A stretch of 64,000 nt of DNA from Candidatus Cibiobacter qucibialis (GCA_004000625.1 SAUS01000002.1:1-64000), one strand, 5' to 3'. Counted from the first letter of the stretch, positions 41,209-50,702 are shown. The notes: generated by a model from the sequence alone, not told the origin. Translations and numbers: made by a program.

Positions 41209-41380
41209 GGCAATACCGCATAATTCTAAGTGCCGATACGGCGAGCGAGGTGCGGCAGATGCCAAGCCAAAAGCGCAGATAATACTGGATGTATTATCGA
41301 GCATTTTGGCAACGCAGATGCCGTGCCGCAGCTGCCGGAGCGGTGCTTAAGCCGCAAGGCGGGAATTGTGCGGTGTTGCC
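41209..41380 (+). repeat. MITE-like repeat, full-length copy 3
   Basis: 172 bp, same orientation as the copy at 36913, with a perfect flanking direct repeat TTTA. It is inserted between the deacetylase gene and the end of the (alpha/alpha)6 glycosidase gene; its right end is one base short of that gene's stop codon. Confidence 0.88.
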
Positions 41381-41381
41381 T

Positions 41382-42821
41382 TTATTGCGGCGTCACCTGG
41401 GCGGGGTCTGCATCCGACAGGTAGCGGGCCGTGCCCAGAATATTGCCATCCAGGTCGGTGGTAATGCGCAGGCCGGGGCCAGCGGTGAACACCTTGCGGC
41501 CATCCACAAAGGCTTCCGCCTCGTGGCCACTGTTCACGATCTCCCAGCTGCGGCCGTTCAGGGCTTGGGTATAGCGGCATTCCAGCGGGCAGGTGCCCCA
41601 CACCACGGTATCCCGCACCAGGCTTACGCCGTACATGCGGGCGGTGTATTCCAGCACCGAGAGCATAGCCGGGCCGTAAGCATCCTGCGGGGGCTGGCCA
41701 GGTTCACAGATGACCGAAGGTTCGCCGGTAAAGGGGTCATACTGCTGCACAAAGCGGCACTGGGGGCCAATGGCCTGCATCAGCTTTTGCCCCTGTTGGG
41801 GAATCAGCTCATACATGCCGTAATTTTCCAGCGCACGGATGGCACGCTGATAGGTCAGCGCTTCAGCCTGGCCGCTCCAGTTGTTGGTGGTCACGTTGCG
41901 GAACAGCGGGTCGTTGGCGGCCACGCTGGGCAGCGGCATTTTGGTCCAGAACTCCTGCGGGTTCAGCAGGTGCTCCTTGACAAAGCGCTCCGCCAAAGCA
42001 TCCGGCAGGCTGTGCCAATACATGCAGCGCAGCGTGTTGTGGATCAGGGTGGGCATCTGGTTGTGGTTTTTGTCGCGGTCAAACATCGCGCCGCGGGCGT
42101 CGTCCCACAGGTAGCTCACCATCTTGTCCTGCACGGCTTTGGCCTTGGCGGCCCACTGGGCCTGTGCCTCGGCATCGCCGCTGATTCGTGCAATTTCCGC
42201 CAATGTTTCGCGGCAGGCATATGAGTAGCTCATCACATCCATCGAGGCAATGGGCACCGCTGTGCAGCCTTGGGGCGGGGTTTCCTCCTCCCACGGGTCG
42301 GGGGCATCGGCGTAACGCATGGCGTGGTCTTCGCCGGTATCGTACTTGCACCAAGTCTCCAGGCAGCCGTCCCCATCGGAATCGCGTACACGCCACAGGT
42401 AGGCGTCAAACGCTTCCAGCGTTTTGGCCAGCTGGGCCAGGTATTCGGCATCCTTGCCGCCCAGATAGTAAAGATCCAGCGCCGGTTCCGGGAAGCAGAA
42501 GCCCTGGAACTTGTTGAACTGCGGCACCACTTTGCCATCAATCACCGCAATGCTGCCGGGAATCCGCCCGTCCGCACGCTGGTGGCGCATAAACATCAGG
42601 CTGTTGTTCAGGCCGGTGGCAAAATCACGGCTGGCATACATTGCGCCGCCCATGGGCTGGGTTTCCAGCCAGATTTTTTCATAGCCGCCGCCCTCAACCA
42701 GAACGTGGTCGCCGCCAAAGTTTTTAATGTTCAGGCGGCACTTTTCTTCCGCCTGTTTGACCAGTTGGGAAAGCAGCGGGTCTTTGGTTTCAAACCGGAC
42801 GCCGGTGTTTGCCTGCATCAT
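41382..42821 (-). CDS. (alpha/alpha)6-barrel glycosidase, GH63/MGH1-like
   Basis: 479 residues. The repeated helical-toroid pattern and motifs YASRDFATGLNNSLMFMRHQRADGRIPGS, DSDGDGCLETWCKYDTGEDHAMRY and GQPPQDAYGPAMLSVLEY resemble the MGH1-like/GH63 and clan GH-G enzymes. The acidic residues in the DGDGCLETW region are likely catalytic candidates. No signal peptide. It lies 6 bases after the GH43 gene in the ABC-transporter operon. Substrate not predictable; trehalase-like or rhamnosidase-like relatives are alternatives. Confidence 0.7.
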   Translation of the reverse strand: MMQANTGVRFETKDPLLSQLVKQAEEKCRLNIKNFGGDHVLVEGGGYEKIWLETQPMGGAMYASRDFATGLNNSLMFMRHQRADGRIPGSIAVIDGKVVPQFNKFQGFCFPEPALDLYYLGGKDAEYLAQLAKTLEAFDAYLWRVRDSDGDGCLETWCKYDTGEDHAMRYADAPDPWEEETPPQGCTAVPIASMDVMSYSYACRETLAEIARISGDAEAQAQWAAKAKAVQDKMVSYLWDDARGAMFDRDKNHNQMPTLIHNTLRCMYWHSLPDALAERFVKEHLLNPQEFWTKMPLPSVAANDPLFRNVTTNNWSGQAEALTYQRAIRALENYGMYELIPQQGQKLMQAIGPQCRFVQQYDPFTGEPSVICEPGQPPQDAYGPAMLSVLEYTARMYGVSLVRDTVVWGTCPLECRYTQALNGRSWEIVNSGHEAEAFVDGRKVFTAGPGLRITTDLDGNILGTARYLSDADPAQVTPQ

Positions 42822-42827
42822 GGGAGC

Positions 42828-44375
42828 TCACCTCTCAAAATGTACGTTCAGATAATCAAAATCGGCATGGTTATGCAGCCCTGCCATATCGTGGGCATAC
42901 ACACCCACATGCGCCCCGGTAAAACCGCGGCAGTGCTCGTCCGTCAAAATATCGGTGGGGCAGGCCGGGCCGATGGACTGCCACTCCCCCTGCGGCTGGC
43001 GGTAATAGAACTGCGCCATGCCGCCGTCCGGGGTGGTGGTCAGCTTAAAGTCCAGCGTGCCATCCGGCACGGGAACAGGGTCGCACATATCTTCCACCAC
43101 ACCAGTATCGCTTTTTAACAGTTCCAGCACCGGGGTACCATCCTCGGCGCAGGTCTTGCCCAGCAGGTAGAAGTTCATGCTGTCATAACAGTAGGTAAAA
43201 CCGGCCATCTGCTCCGGGCAGACGGGGGCAAAGTCCATGCGGGTCTCGGCCTGCATTTCGTGCTCCTGCTGGCGGCGGGCCACCAGGGTGACATGGTGCA
43301 GCGAGTTCATGGATTCCTGCCCGGTCAGCCGCAGCCAGCCGGGACGGACGGTCAGGTTCACACAATCGCCCAGCGGGGTGCGCGGCGTGGCATAGCCGGG
43401 GGCAAGGGCCGGAACGTCAAAGTCATCCTGTTCCGCCATTGCGGGCAGCTCCACTTCTGGCAAATCTTTTGGGGCGGGCACGGCGTTTTGGGCAATTTTT
43501 CCGCCGCAGGCCAGCCGCGGCCAGCCATCCTGCCAGGTAATTTTTTGCAGCGCTGTTTCGCGCCCCAGCAGGCTGCCGCGGGCAGAGTTCGGGCGGGAGC
43601 ACAGGTGTGCCATGTACCATTCACCGTTCTGCGTTTCCACAAAGGAACCGTGGCCGCATTTCTGGATGGCGGTCAGATCGTTCTGATCCGAAGTCAGCAG
43701 CGGGTTGTCCGGCATTGTCTCATAGGGGCCGAACACGTTGTCCGACCGCGCAATCGTGACACAATGGGAGTACCCAGTACCACCTTCGGCCACAACCAGA
43801 TAGTACCAGCTGCCAATGTGATAGATACGGGGACCTTCGGTGCAGCCGATGCCGGAGCCGCTGTATACCTTGCGGCGTTCGCCCAGCAGGGCGCCGGTTT
43901 CGGGGTCCATCTGCTGCACCAGCACGCCTTTGAAGCCGTTGACCATATTGACCAGGTAGCACTTACCGTCGGTATCATGCAGCAGCGAAGGGTCGAATCC
44001 GATGCTGTTCAAGTACACCGGCTGGCTCCACGGCCCTGTGATGGAAGCGGCACGGCTCATATAGTTATGGGTGTTGTACCAGCGGCCCTTTTTGGTGGTC
44101 ACGTTGGTGACAAGCAGGTAGTAATACTGCCCATCCCAGCTCAGGTCCGGGGCCCAGATACCGCCGGAGTTGGGGTCCCCCCGCAGGTCCATCTGGCCGG
44201 GTTCGCGCAGCGGGCTTGGCAGCTGCTCCCAGTGGGCCAGGTCTTTGGAATGGTACAGGTTGACACAGGGCCACCATTCAAAGGTGGATGTGGCAATGTA
44301 ATAATCGTCCCCGGTGCGGATCATGCAGGGGTCCGGGCAAAAGCCGCGCAGGATGGGGTTCTGGATGGTTTTCAT
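42828..44375 (-). CDS. GH43 beta-xylosidase/arabinofuranosidase-like enzyme
   Basis: 515 residues. A five-bladed propeller catalytic domain opens NPILRGFCPDPCMIRTGDDYYIATSTFEWWPCV, with Asp15 as the expected base; IWAPDLSWDG provides the pKa-modulating Asp and CTEGPRIYHIG the acid Glu. From about residue 315 a beta-sandwich domain of the GH43 C-terminal type follows. Such enzymes trim xylosyl or arabinosyl residues. Cytoplasmic, in operon with the MalG-type permease 7 bases upstream. Confidence 0.9.
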   Translation of the reverse strand: MKTIQNPILRGFCPDPCMIRTGDDYYIATSTFEWWPCVNLYHSKDLAHWEQLPSPLREPGQMDLRGDPNSGGIWAPDLSWDGQYYYLLVTNVTTKKGRWYNTHNYMSRAASITGPWSQPVYLNSIGFDPSLLHDTDGKCYLVNMVNGFKGVLVQQMDPETGALLGERRKVYSGSGIGCTEGPRIYHIGSWYYLVVAEGGTGYSHCVTIARSDNVFGPYETMPDNPLLTSDQNDLTAIQKCGHGSFVETQNGEWYMAHLCSRPNSARGSLLGRETALQKITWQDGWPRLACGGKIAQNAVPAPKDLPEVELPAMAEQDDFDVPALAPGYATPRTPLGDCVNLTVRPGWLRLTGQESMNSLHHVTLVARRQQEHEMQAETRMDFAPVCPEQMAGFTYCYDSMNFYLLGKTCAEDGTPVLELLKSDTGVVEDMCDPVPVPDGTLDFKLTTTPDGGMAQFYYRQPQGEWQSIGPACPTDILTDEHCRGFTGAHVGVYAHDMAGLHNHADFDYLNVHFER

Positions 44376-44382
44376 ACAAACA

Positions 44383-45225
44383 TCAGCCTTTCAGGCCGCT
44401 GGTGCCAATGCCCTGAACCAGATAGCGGTTGAAGAACAGGAAGATCAGGAACACGGGGATCAGCGAAAGGGTGGACATAGCAAACATTGCGCCGTAGTCC
44501 GTGGTGGAAGCAGAGTCTGCAAACAGTTTGATGGCGATAGATACAGTATAGGACTGCGGGCGGCTCAAGTAAAGCAGGGGGCCCATGTAGTCGTCCCACT
44601 TCCAGTAGAACTGAATGATAACAGTGGTTACGATGGAGGGTTTCATCAGCGGCAGGATGATGCGGCTGTAAATCTGGTATTTGCTGCAGCCGTCAATGGT
44701 AGCGGCTTCGTCCAGATCCTTGGGGATGCCCTGCATAAACTGCATCATCTGGTAGATAAAGAACGCCTGGCCGCAGAAGTAAGGCAGGATCAGGGGTACA
44801 TAGCCGGGAACCAGACCCAGGCGATAATAAATCAGGTACTGGGGAATCATGATGACCTGGGTGGGCAGCATCATGGTGACCAGCATGCAGGTGAACCAGA
44901 ACTTGCGGCCGCGGAACCGCACACGGGACAGAGCATAGGCCACCAGAGAGGAACTGATGACGGTGCCGAACGTTGCGATAACCGTGATAAAGATGGAGTT
45001 TGTAAAGAAGGTTGCAAAGGTGGTGCCGCCAAAGCCTTTCCAGCCGGTGGCATAGTTTGTCAGCTTTAGCTCTTTCGGGATCAGGGACAGGGTGCCGCGC
45101 AGGATCTCGGCGTTGCCCTTGAACGAGCCGCTGATCATCCACAATACGGGATAAACCATCATAAAGCCGAACAAAATGACAAATGCGTGATACAGTACTT
45201 TGGTGACTGCTTTTCTGTTATGCAT
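44383..45225 (-). CDS. ABC sugar permease, MalG type
   Basis: 280 residues with six membrane helices. The EAA loop is FIYQMMQFMQGIPKDLDEAATIDGCSKYQIYSRIILPLMKP, typical of carbohydrate CUT1 transporters. AAGGAGAG precedes the ATG. It partners the permease at 45247-46158 and the lipoprotein at 46248-47630. No ATPase gene is present, as usual in Firmicutes that share a multi-sugar ATPase. Confidence 0.92.
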   Translation of the reverse strand: MHNRKAVTKVLYHAFVILFGFMMVYPVLWMISGSFKGNAEILRGTLSLIPKELKLTNYATGWKGFGGTTFATFFTNSIFITVIATFGTVISSSLVAYALSRVRFRGRKFWFTCMLVTMMLPTQVIMIPQYLIYYRLGLVPGYVPLILPYFCGQAFFIYQMMQFMQGIPKDLDEAATIDGCSKYQIYSRIILPLMKPSIVTTVIIQFYWKWDDYMGPLLYLSRPQSYTVSIAIKLFADSASTTDYGAMFAMSTLSLIPVFLIFLFFNRYLVQGIGTSGLKG

Positions 45226-45246
45226 AACCGTACTCTCCTTCCCTGC

Positions 45247-46158
45247 TTAGTTTGCTTCGCTGAACACCCAGAACTTGGATGTTTTGAAGATGATGAACGT
45301 GATAAGACCCATAACCACCAGCATAAACCAGGACATGGCGCAGGCGTAACCCATATCATTGTACTTGAAGGCCTGGTTGTAAACGTACAGGGCGTACAGC
45401 ATGGTGCTGTTGTTGGGGCCGCCGTTGGTGATGATCATAGCCTGGGTGAATGCCATGAAAGCAGAGATGGTCTGCATAATCAGGTTATACAGAATGATGG
45501 GAGACAGGCAGGGCAGCGTGATGCGGAAGAAGGACTGGTATCCACGTGCGCCGTCGATCCTGGCAGCTTCATAATAGCTGACAGGGATTTCTTTTAAGCC
45601 AGCGGCAAAAATAATCATCGAAGAGCCAAACTGCCAGACGGACATCAAAATCAGCGGGTAAAGCGCCAGTTTCTGGTTGCCGAACCAGTTGATGGTGCTC
45701 ATGTCCATGTTGGCCAGCACGCTGTTGAACAGACCTTTGCGGGCAAACAGCTGTTTCCACACCAGGGCAACGGCCACACTGCCGCCAACCAGGGATGGCA
45801 GGTAGTACAGTGAACGGTAGAACGTAACCATGCGGCTGGGCCGGGTGAGCAGGTACGCCACCAGCAAAGCGAAAGTCAGCTTGAGCGGCACAGAGATCAA
45901 AACGTATTTTAAGGTGATGGCCAGAGATTTCAGGAAAACCTCGTCCTGGAACAGGCGCAGGAAGTTCTTGAACCCGATAAATGCTGCGGTTTTGGAGCCG
46001 AGCGAGTAGTTGGTGAATGCATAATAAAAGGAAATGCACACCGGAATCAGGGAAAAGCAGACAAAACCAAAGATAAACGGGAACGCAAACACATGGCCGA
46101 CGGTATTATCTTTGTTCATGAACCTTTTCAGTGCCGAGGTGGAAGTTTGACCTTTCAC
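45247..46158 (-). CDS. ABC sugar permease, MalF type
   Basis: 303 residues with six or seven membrane helices and an EAA loop EIPVSYYEAARIDGARGYQSFFRITLPCLSP. The GTG at 46158, 9 bases after GGGAGG, is preferred to the TTG at 46179, which would bury the ribosome site. It forms the heterodimeric channel with the MalG-type protein. An intercistronic hairpin separates it from the binding-protein gene. Confidence 0.9.
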   Translation of the reverse strand: MKGQTSTSALKRFMNKDNTVGHVFAFPFIFGFVCFSLIPVCISFYYAFTNYSLGSKTAAFIGFKNFLRLFQDEVFLKSLAITLKYVLISVPLKLTFALLVAYLLTRPSRMVTFYRSLYYLPSLVGGSVAVALVWKQLFARKGLFNSVLANMDMSTINWFGNQKLALYPLILMSVWQFGSSMIIFAAGLKEIPVSYYEAARIDGARGYQSFFRITLPCLSPIILYNLIMQTISAFMAFTQAMIITNGGPNNSTMLYALYVYNQAFKYNDMGYACAMSWFMLVVMGLITFIIFKTSKFWVFSEAN

Positions 46159-46183
46159 GAAAGAATACCTCCCTTTCAAAAAA

Positions 46184-46221
46184 GGGCGGGCACAGCCCTT
46201 TCTTCCTGACCGTGCCCGCCC
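46184..46221 (-). promoter_or_regulatory. Intercistronic hairpin after the binding-protein gene
   Basis: GGGCGGGCAC (46184-46193) and GTGCCCGCCC (46212-46221) form a perfect 10-bp GC-rich stem with an 18-base loop. Positioned after the binding-protein stop and before the permease, it probably protects the upstream mRNA or partly terminates, giving more binding protein than permease. Confidence 0.65.
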
Positions 46222-46247
46222 GGAGCATTATGAATTTGTGTTAAGGC

Positions 46248-47630
46248 TTACTTAGTGAACAGTGCAGCTGCATCGTCATAGGTCTTCTGGGCAGCTTCTT
46301 CTGCGGTGATCTGGCCGTCAACAACCTGCTGGATGTAGTTGCGGTAGTTATCAACAACCTCGTCCTGGCCATCGGGGCTCAGCACGTTGACCTTGTCTGG
46401 CATCTTGAACTTAGAAACCTTGTCCATAAAGTCGTACATGATCTGCTGGCCTTCGGTAGCGTTGGCAGACAGGGTCTCACGAACGGTAGCGTTTACAGGA
46501 ATGCCGCGCTCGCCCTGCAGGATGTTGTTGCAGTCGGGGTCATTTTCGAACCAGCTGATGAACTTAGCAGCTTCTTCTTTCTGCTGGCTGTCCTGAGAGA
46601 CGCAGAGCATCTGAGAGGACTGGATGACAGCGCCGGAAGGGCCATCGCTGGTGATGCGGGGCAGAGTTGCCAGCTTGAGGGTGCGGCCCTGATCCTGGCA
46701 GACGTTGTACATGGTCGGGAACTGGTTGGCAGCAACCCAAGCCATTGCAGCTTCGCCGGTTACCAGGAAGTCGTTTTCGATGTTGGTGATTTCAGCGGAA
46801 GCACCGGCATCGGGGTAAACCTCGTTCTTGATGGAGTCAGCACGCATCTGGATGTAGGGGGTCAGCATCTGGGGATCATCGAAGCCCATGCCGGTCAGAT
46901 CCAGGTTAAAGAAGCTGTACTGGCCAACATCGCCATACTGTGCAACGTAAACGGAGCAGCCAGCGATGAATTCAGAGGTCAGCATGGAGGAGCAGCCGTA
47001 AATGCCAAGCTTTTCATGGATGGTGTTGGCAGCGTTTGCGTAGTCATCCCAGGTCCAGGTATCGGTGGGCTCGGCAACGCCGGCTTCAGCGAACATGTCG
47101 GGATCGTAAGCAATGCCGTAAGAGTTCAGGCCGTTGGAGATACCCAGCTGATGGCCCTCAGTATCCTGGGTGGTCTTCAGGTTGGCATCGCCGATGCCGG
47201 AAACATCCACAACACCGGAAGCGATGTAGTCATCCAGCGGATAGATCTTGTCCATGTACATGGGGAAGTTGCCGCCCAGCTGGAAAATGTCCCACACCTG
47301 GTCAGAAGCAACCAGGGTCTTGAGCTTGGTGAAATAGTCATCAAAGGAGTAATACTCGTACTCGATCTTTACGTTCGGGTGCAGGGATTCATACAGCTCG
47401 ATGGCCTTGATGGTGCGGTCATGGCGGTCCTGAGAACCCCACCATGCCATGCGCAGGTCAACTTCTTCATCGCCGGTGGAAGCAGCGTCTGCAGTAGAGG
47501 ATGCAGTGCTTTCGGCAGTGGAGGAATCGGTGCTTTCAGCGGCGGAGGAAGAGGCGGTGCTGCCGCCGCAGGCTGCCAGGCTTACGCACATAGCAGCGGC
47601 CATTGTGGCTGCAATAATTTTCTTTTTCAT
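46248..47630 (-). CDS. Carbohydrate-binding lipoprotein of the ABC operon
   Basis: 460 residues with signal peptide and lipobox SLAAC (Cys21), a Ser/Thr-rich tether to about residue 55, and an SBP_bac_1 domain (VDLRMAWWGSQDRHDRTIKAIELYESLHP; DIFQLGGNFPMYM; WTWDDYANAANTIHEK). First gene of the minus-strand operon that continues through the permeases and the GH43 and GH63-like glycosidases. The AraC gene transcribed in the opposite direction is the likely regulator. Confidence 0.92.
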   Translation of the reverse strand: MKKKIIAATMAAAMCVSLAACGGSTASSSAAESTDSSTAESTASSTADAASTGDEEVDLRMAWWGSQDRHDRTIKAIELYESLHPNVKIEYEYYSFDDYFTKLKTLVASDQVWDIFQLGGNFPMYMDKIYPLDDYIASGVVDVSGIGDANLKTTQDTEGHQLGISNGLNSYGIAYDPDMFAEAGVAEPTDTWTWDDYANAANTIHEKLGIYGCSSMLTSEFIAGCSVYVAQYGDVGQYSFFNLDLTGMGFDDPQMLTPYIQMRADSIKNEVYPDAGASAEITNIENDFLVTGEAAMAWVAANQFPTMYNVCQDQGRTLKLATLPRITSDGPSGAVIQSSQMLCVSQDSQQKEEAAKFISWFENDPDCNNILQGERGIPVNATVRETLSANATEGQQIMYDFMDKVSKFKMPDKVNVLSPDGQDEVVDNYRNYIQQVVDGQITAEEAAQKTYDDAAALFTK

Positions 47631-47816
47631 ATGGTGTTCTCCTTAATGTCAAGCAGTGGAACGGCGGCTGGGCAAGCGATGAACCAGCTTTGCCGTTAAC
47701 ATTTTTTATTCAGGCGGTGTGCACCCCGTCTTTCTTTCAACACTGTCATTATACCTGCTGGAAAGCACCGAAAATACTAAAAAAATATGCAGTTTTTGCT
47801 ACAAAACACAGTTTTC

Positions 47817-47844
47817 TTGACTTCCCCCAAAAACAGTGTATTAT
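47817..47844 (+). promoter_or_regulatory. Promoter of the AraC-family regulator
   Basis: TTGACT (47817-47822) and TATTAT (47839-47844) are 16 bases apart, 85 bases upstream of the coding sequence. A TATAAT for the divergent operon lies near 47749-47754 on the minus strand without a clear -35, consistent with activation by the regulator. Confidence 0.6.
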
Positions 47845-47928
47845 ATATATCCATAATACATAAACACATTTTCGCCAATTTATGCACAATGCTAAAAGTT
47901 ACAACTTTATGAAAGGACGTCTTTGCCA

Positions 47929-48840
47929 ATGAGTCCCGAACGCGAACCGATGGAGAACGACTCCAACTCCCGCACGGCGGAAGAATTGGAGCAGCAAACT
48001 GTTGATGTTTATGTAGAGCGTGCTCTGCACGGCCCGGTGTTCCGCATGTCTTACGAGCACACCCACACTTATTGCGAAATTTTTTACCTGAAAAGCGGCA
48101 CCTGCACCTACACTGTCAACCAGGGCCAGTGGCACCTGGAAGCGGGCGACCTGTTTATTGTGGCTGCGGGCGACCCCCACAGCACCCGCTACGAGGGCAA
48201 AACCAGCTGCGAGCGCATTATCGTGTTCTGTAAATCAGATGTACTTGCCGGTATGATGCGTGGCGACCCGACCGAAGTACAGCAGGCGCTGGAGCGCTCC
48301 TGCAAGGTGATCCTGAACGCCGAGACCCGCACGATGGTAGAAGCTCTTTTGGACCAGATGCTGCTGGAAAACGACCTGCCGCGCAAATATTCGGAGCAGG
48401 TGCTGGAGCTGGAATCGCTGCATCTGGTGCTGCTTTTGCTGCGGAATGGCATTTTCAGCCATGAAACCATGTCTCCCAAAGAGGGCTACAGCGCCGACAT
48501 TGAGCGCGCGCTGAAATACATTGCGCTGAATTACCAGCAGCCCTTAACGCTGGAAGAAGTGGCCGGATACTGCAACCTGAGCCCCACCTATTTTTCCCGC
48601 AAGTTCAGGCTGATCACCGGGCAGACGTTCAAAGAGCATGTGAATTACATCCGGCTGCGCCAGGCCACCCAGATGCTGTTGATGACAGATAACTCCATCA
48701 CCAAAATTGCCATGCTGTGCGGCTTTGGCAGCAGCAACTATTTCAAGGATCTGTTCCGCGCCAGCACCGGGCGTTCCCCCCGTGAATACAGAAAGCACTC
48801 CGGGCTGCCCATCCACCCCCACCTGCGGGATAACGGGTAA
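47929..48840 (+). CDS. AraC-family transcriptional regulator with cupin sensor domain
   Basis: 303 residues from the ATG at 47929 (a TTG at 47923 is also well placed after GAAAGGA). The N-terminal cupin-like domain has YEHTHTYCEIFYLKSGTCTYTVNQGQ and LEAGDLFIVAAGDPHS; the C-terminal pair of helix-turn-helices has LTLEEVAGYCNLSPTYFSRKFRLITGQTF and TKIAMLCGFGSSNYFKDLFRASTGRSPREYR. It probably binds a sugar and activates the divergent ABC/GH operon. Confidence 0.9.
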   Translation: MSPEREPMENDSNSRTAEELEQQTVDVYVERALHGPVFRMSYEHTHTYCEIFYLKSGTCTYTVNQGQWHLEAGDLFIVAAGDPHSTRYEGKTSCERIIVFCKSDVLAGMMRGDPTEVQQALERSCKVILNAETRTMVEALLDQMLLENDLPRKYSEQVLELESLHLVLLLLRNGIFSHETMSPKEGYSADIERALKYIALNYQQPLTLEEVAGYCNLSPTYFSRKFRLITGQTFKEHVNYIRLRQATQMLLMTDNSITKIAMLCGFGSSNYFKDLFRASTGRSPREYRKHSGLPIHPHLRDNG

Positions 48841-48880
48841 CGCACGGAGTGCCGTAACCAAACCGTATTTTATTGTGCAG

Positions 48881-49489
48881 TTATTCCAGCGTCATGCCAT
48901 ATTTATCAAAAATGCGGTTGAACAAAAAGGCGTTGCAGTAGCTCGCCAGCCCCGGCGCCACCAGCAGCACCGGCCAGAATACAAAAACGCCCACGGCAAA
49001 AAATGCTACGGTGACCATCAGCGCGGCCAGAACAGGCATTACATTGCGCAGTGCCATGGCAATGCCCATCTTGAACAGCGCGCCGATGGTGTTATCGCAC
49101 CGGGCAACCAGCGGGAAGAGCATGGTGATAAACAGCGCCCAACAGGCCAGCAGCACTACGCTGGTAAAAAACATTGCCCCCGCAAACACCGAACTGGTCT
49201 GCAGGCAGATCACCAGATCCAGTACCAGAAGGATGCCAACCGCCAAGTACCCCACCCACAGCGCGGTTGCCTGCTTGAGGTTCTGCTTAAAAGAATGGAA
49301 AAACGCGGGAATAAGCTGGCCTTCCTGCCCGCGGGCCATCTTTAAGGTAACGTAATACAGCGCCGTTGTGGCCGCACCTGCCGTTACCACCGGCAGGCAG
49401 CAGAGATACCACAGGCAGGACAAAAGGAAAAAATCCGCCAAATTGCCGATAAACTTCCAGATTGGATTTTCGAGACTGAAAAATTTCAT
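48881..49489 (-). CDS. DUF624 (YesL-like) membrane protein
   Basis: 202 residues with about five hydrophobic segments. The opening NPIWKFIGNLADFFLLSCLWYLCCLPVVTAGAATTALYYV is the DUF624 signature. Such proteins regularly accompany carbohydrate ABC operons in Firmicutes, as in the B. subtilis yes rhamnogalacturonan locus, but their role is unknown. It faces the AraC gene. The 49490-49848 stretch behind it holds no gene other than the promoter of the XRE gene. Confidence 0.88.
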   Translation of the reverse strand: MKFFSLENPIWKFIGNLADFFLLSCLWYLCCLPVVTAGAATTALYYVTLKMARGQEGQLIPAFFHSFKQNLKQATALWVGYLAVGILLVLDLVICLQTSSVFAGAMFFTSVVLLACWALFITMLFPLVARCDNTIGALFKMGIAMALRNVMPVLAALMVTVAFFAVGVFVFWPVLLVAPGLASYCNAFLFNRIFDKYGMTLE

Positions 49490-49788
49490 GATGTGCCCTT
49501 CCTGTTGTTGGCTGCATGGTCAGGGGGCCCCCCTGCCGCTTGCGGCCATTTTTACTTTTGTAGGGCATGGTACCACAAAAAAAGAGAGCCTGCAAGGCCC
49601 GGCAGGAAGAAAGGCTGAAAAAATTTGGCGGCATGTTCAGCAGGAAGCGCTATCAAAAAAGTCTGCAATAAAGGCTGCCGCCTGCTTTCCCACGGTGTTA
49701 TAGGCGCTCTGGTGGTATAAAAAACATGGTTGATTCTGCGTTTCAAACACCTATGTAAAGAGATTTTGACGGTGGTTGGAAAGTAAAC

Positions 49789-49817
49789 TTGATAGTATTT
49801 TTGCGGAAATGTGTTAT
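49789..49817 (+). promoter_or_regulatory. Promoter of the XRE regulator gene
   Basis: TTGATA (49789-49794) and TGTTAT (49812-49817) with 17-base spacing, 32 bases before the ATG; AT-rich surroundings. Confidence 0.5.
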
Positions 49818-49848
49818 AAAGAATATACAGAAGAAAGGAACAAATGCG

Positions 49849-50352
49849 ATGTACATAAGTAAACGACTAAAAGAACTGAGAACCGTAAGCGGTTTTAGCC
49901 AAGAAAAACTTGCGGAGCTCCTCGATGTTTCAAGGCAAACAATTTCAAGTTGGGAAAATGAAAGGAGCTATCCTGATGTTCACAATCTAATTATGCTCTG
50001 CGACATTTATTCCGTTTCTTTGGATGACCTTATGAAAGGAGATATAGAAACGATGAAAAAAGAAGTGGCCAACACAACTCTAAATAAATCCCCCCAAGAT
50101 GCAATACAACTGATCCAAAGCGGCCTGGTTATGATTATAGGACTGCTTATTGCGGTAACTGGTCTTATCATTACGCTAAATGGTGGAAGTACCCTATGGG
50201 GATACGGATTGATGATTATTGGTGCTGCCCTTGCTTGCTTCTTTGCCTTTTATGCTGATTATCTAAAACGTAAAAATAAGATACAGACATATAAGGAATT
50301 GAGTGATTTTTACGATTATTCCATGAAGTTACTAAATCAAGACAATCATTAG
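49849..50352 (+). CDS. XRE-family regulator with two membrane segments
   Basis: 167 residues. An N-terminal helix-turn-helix (RLKELRTVSGFSQEKLAELLDVSRQTISSWENERSYPD) is followed by the second-helix cap SLDDLMKGD, and then by two membrane helices at about 92-112 and 115-137 (LVMIIGLLIAVTGLIITL; GLMIIGAALACFFAFYA). Membrane-tethered XRE proteins are common in Firmicutes. The gene is clearly richer in A+T than its neighbours, which suggests horizontal transfer. The ATG at 49849 follows AGAAAGGA; a MITE copy lies 29 bases after the stop. Confidence 0.85.
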   Translation: MYISKRLKELRTVSGFSQEKLAELLDVSRQTISSWENERSYPDVHNLIMLCDIYSVSLDDLMKGDIETMKKEVANTTLNKSPQDAIQLIQSGLVMIIGLLIAVTGLIITLNGGSTLWGYGLMIIGAALACFFAFYADYLKRKNKIQTYKELSDFYDYSMKLLNQDNH

Positions 50353-50381
50353 GAAGCAAAAACTATGGAATTATTTGTTAG

Positions 50382-50553
50382 GGCAATACCGCATAATTCT
50401 AAGTGCCGATACGGCGAGCGAGGTGCGGCAGATGCTAAGCCAAAAGCGCAGATAATACTGGATGTCTTATCGAGCATTTTGGCAACGCAGATGCCGTGCC
50501 GCAGCCGCCGGAGCGGTGCTTAAGCCGTCAGGCGGGAATTGTGCGGTGTTGCC
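50382..50553 (+). repeat. MITE-like repeat, full-length copy 4
   Basis: 172 bp in the same orientation as the copies at 36913 and 41209, flanked by a perfect direct repeat TTAG. Its internal palindrome has one mismatch (GTCTTATC). Confidence 0.88.
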
Positions 50554-50611
50554 TTAGGTATTGTGCAGAAGCCGGTCGCTTCAACACCCTAAAGTGTATC
50601 TGGAACCTTAG

Positions 50612-50665
50612 CAAAAACAGCACCGCCGCCCGGGTTTTTCCCTTTGGGCAGCGGTGCCGTTTTTG
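50612..50665. terminator. Bidirectional terminator between XRE and TRAP genes
   Basis: GCACCGC (50620-50626) with GCGGTGC (50651-50657), and an inner CCC/GGG. CGTTTTTGTTT follows on the plus strand and TGTTTTTGC on the minus strand. Confidence 0.7.
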
Positions 50666-50702
50666 TTTATGCTATTGTTGAGTTACGGGGCAAAGCCTGC
50701 GA

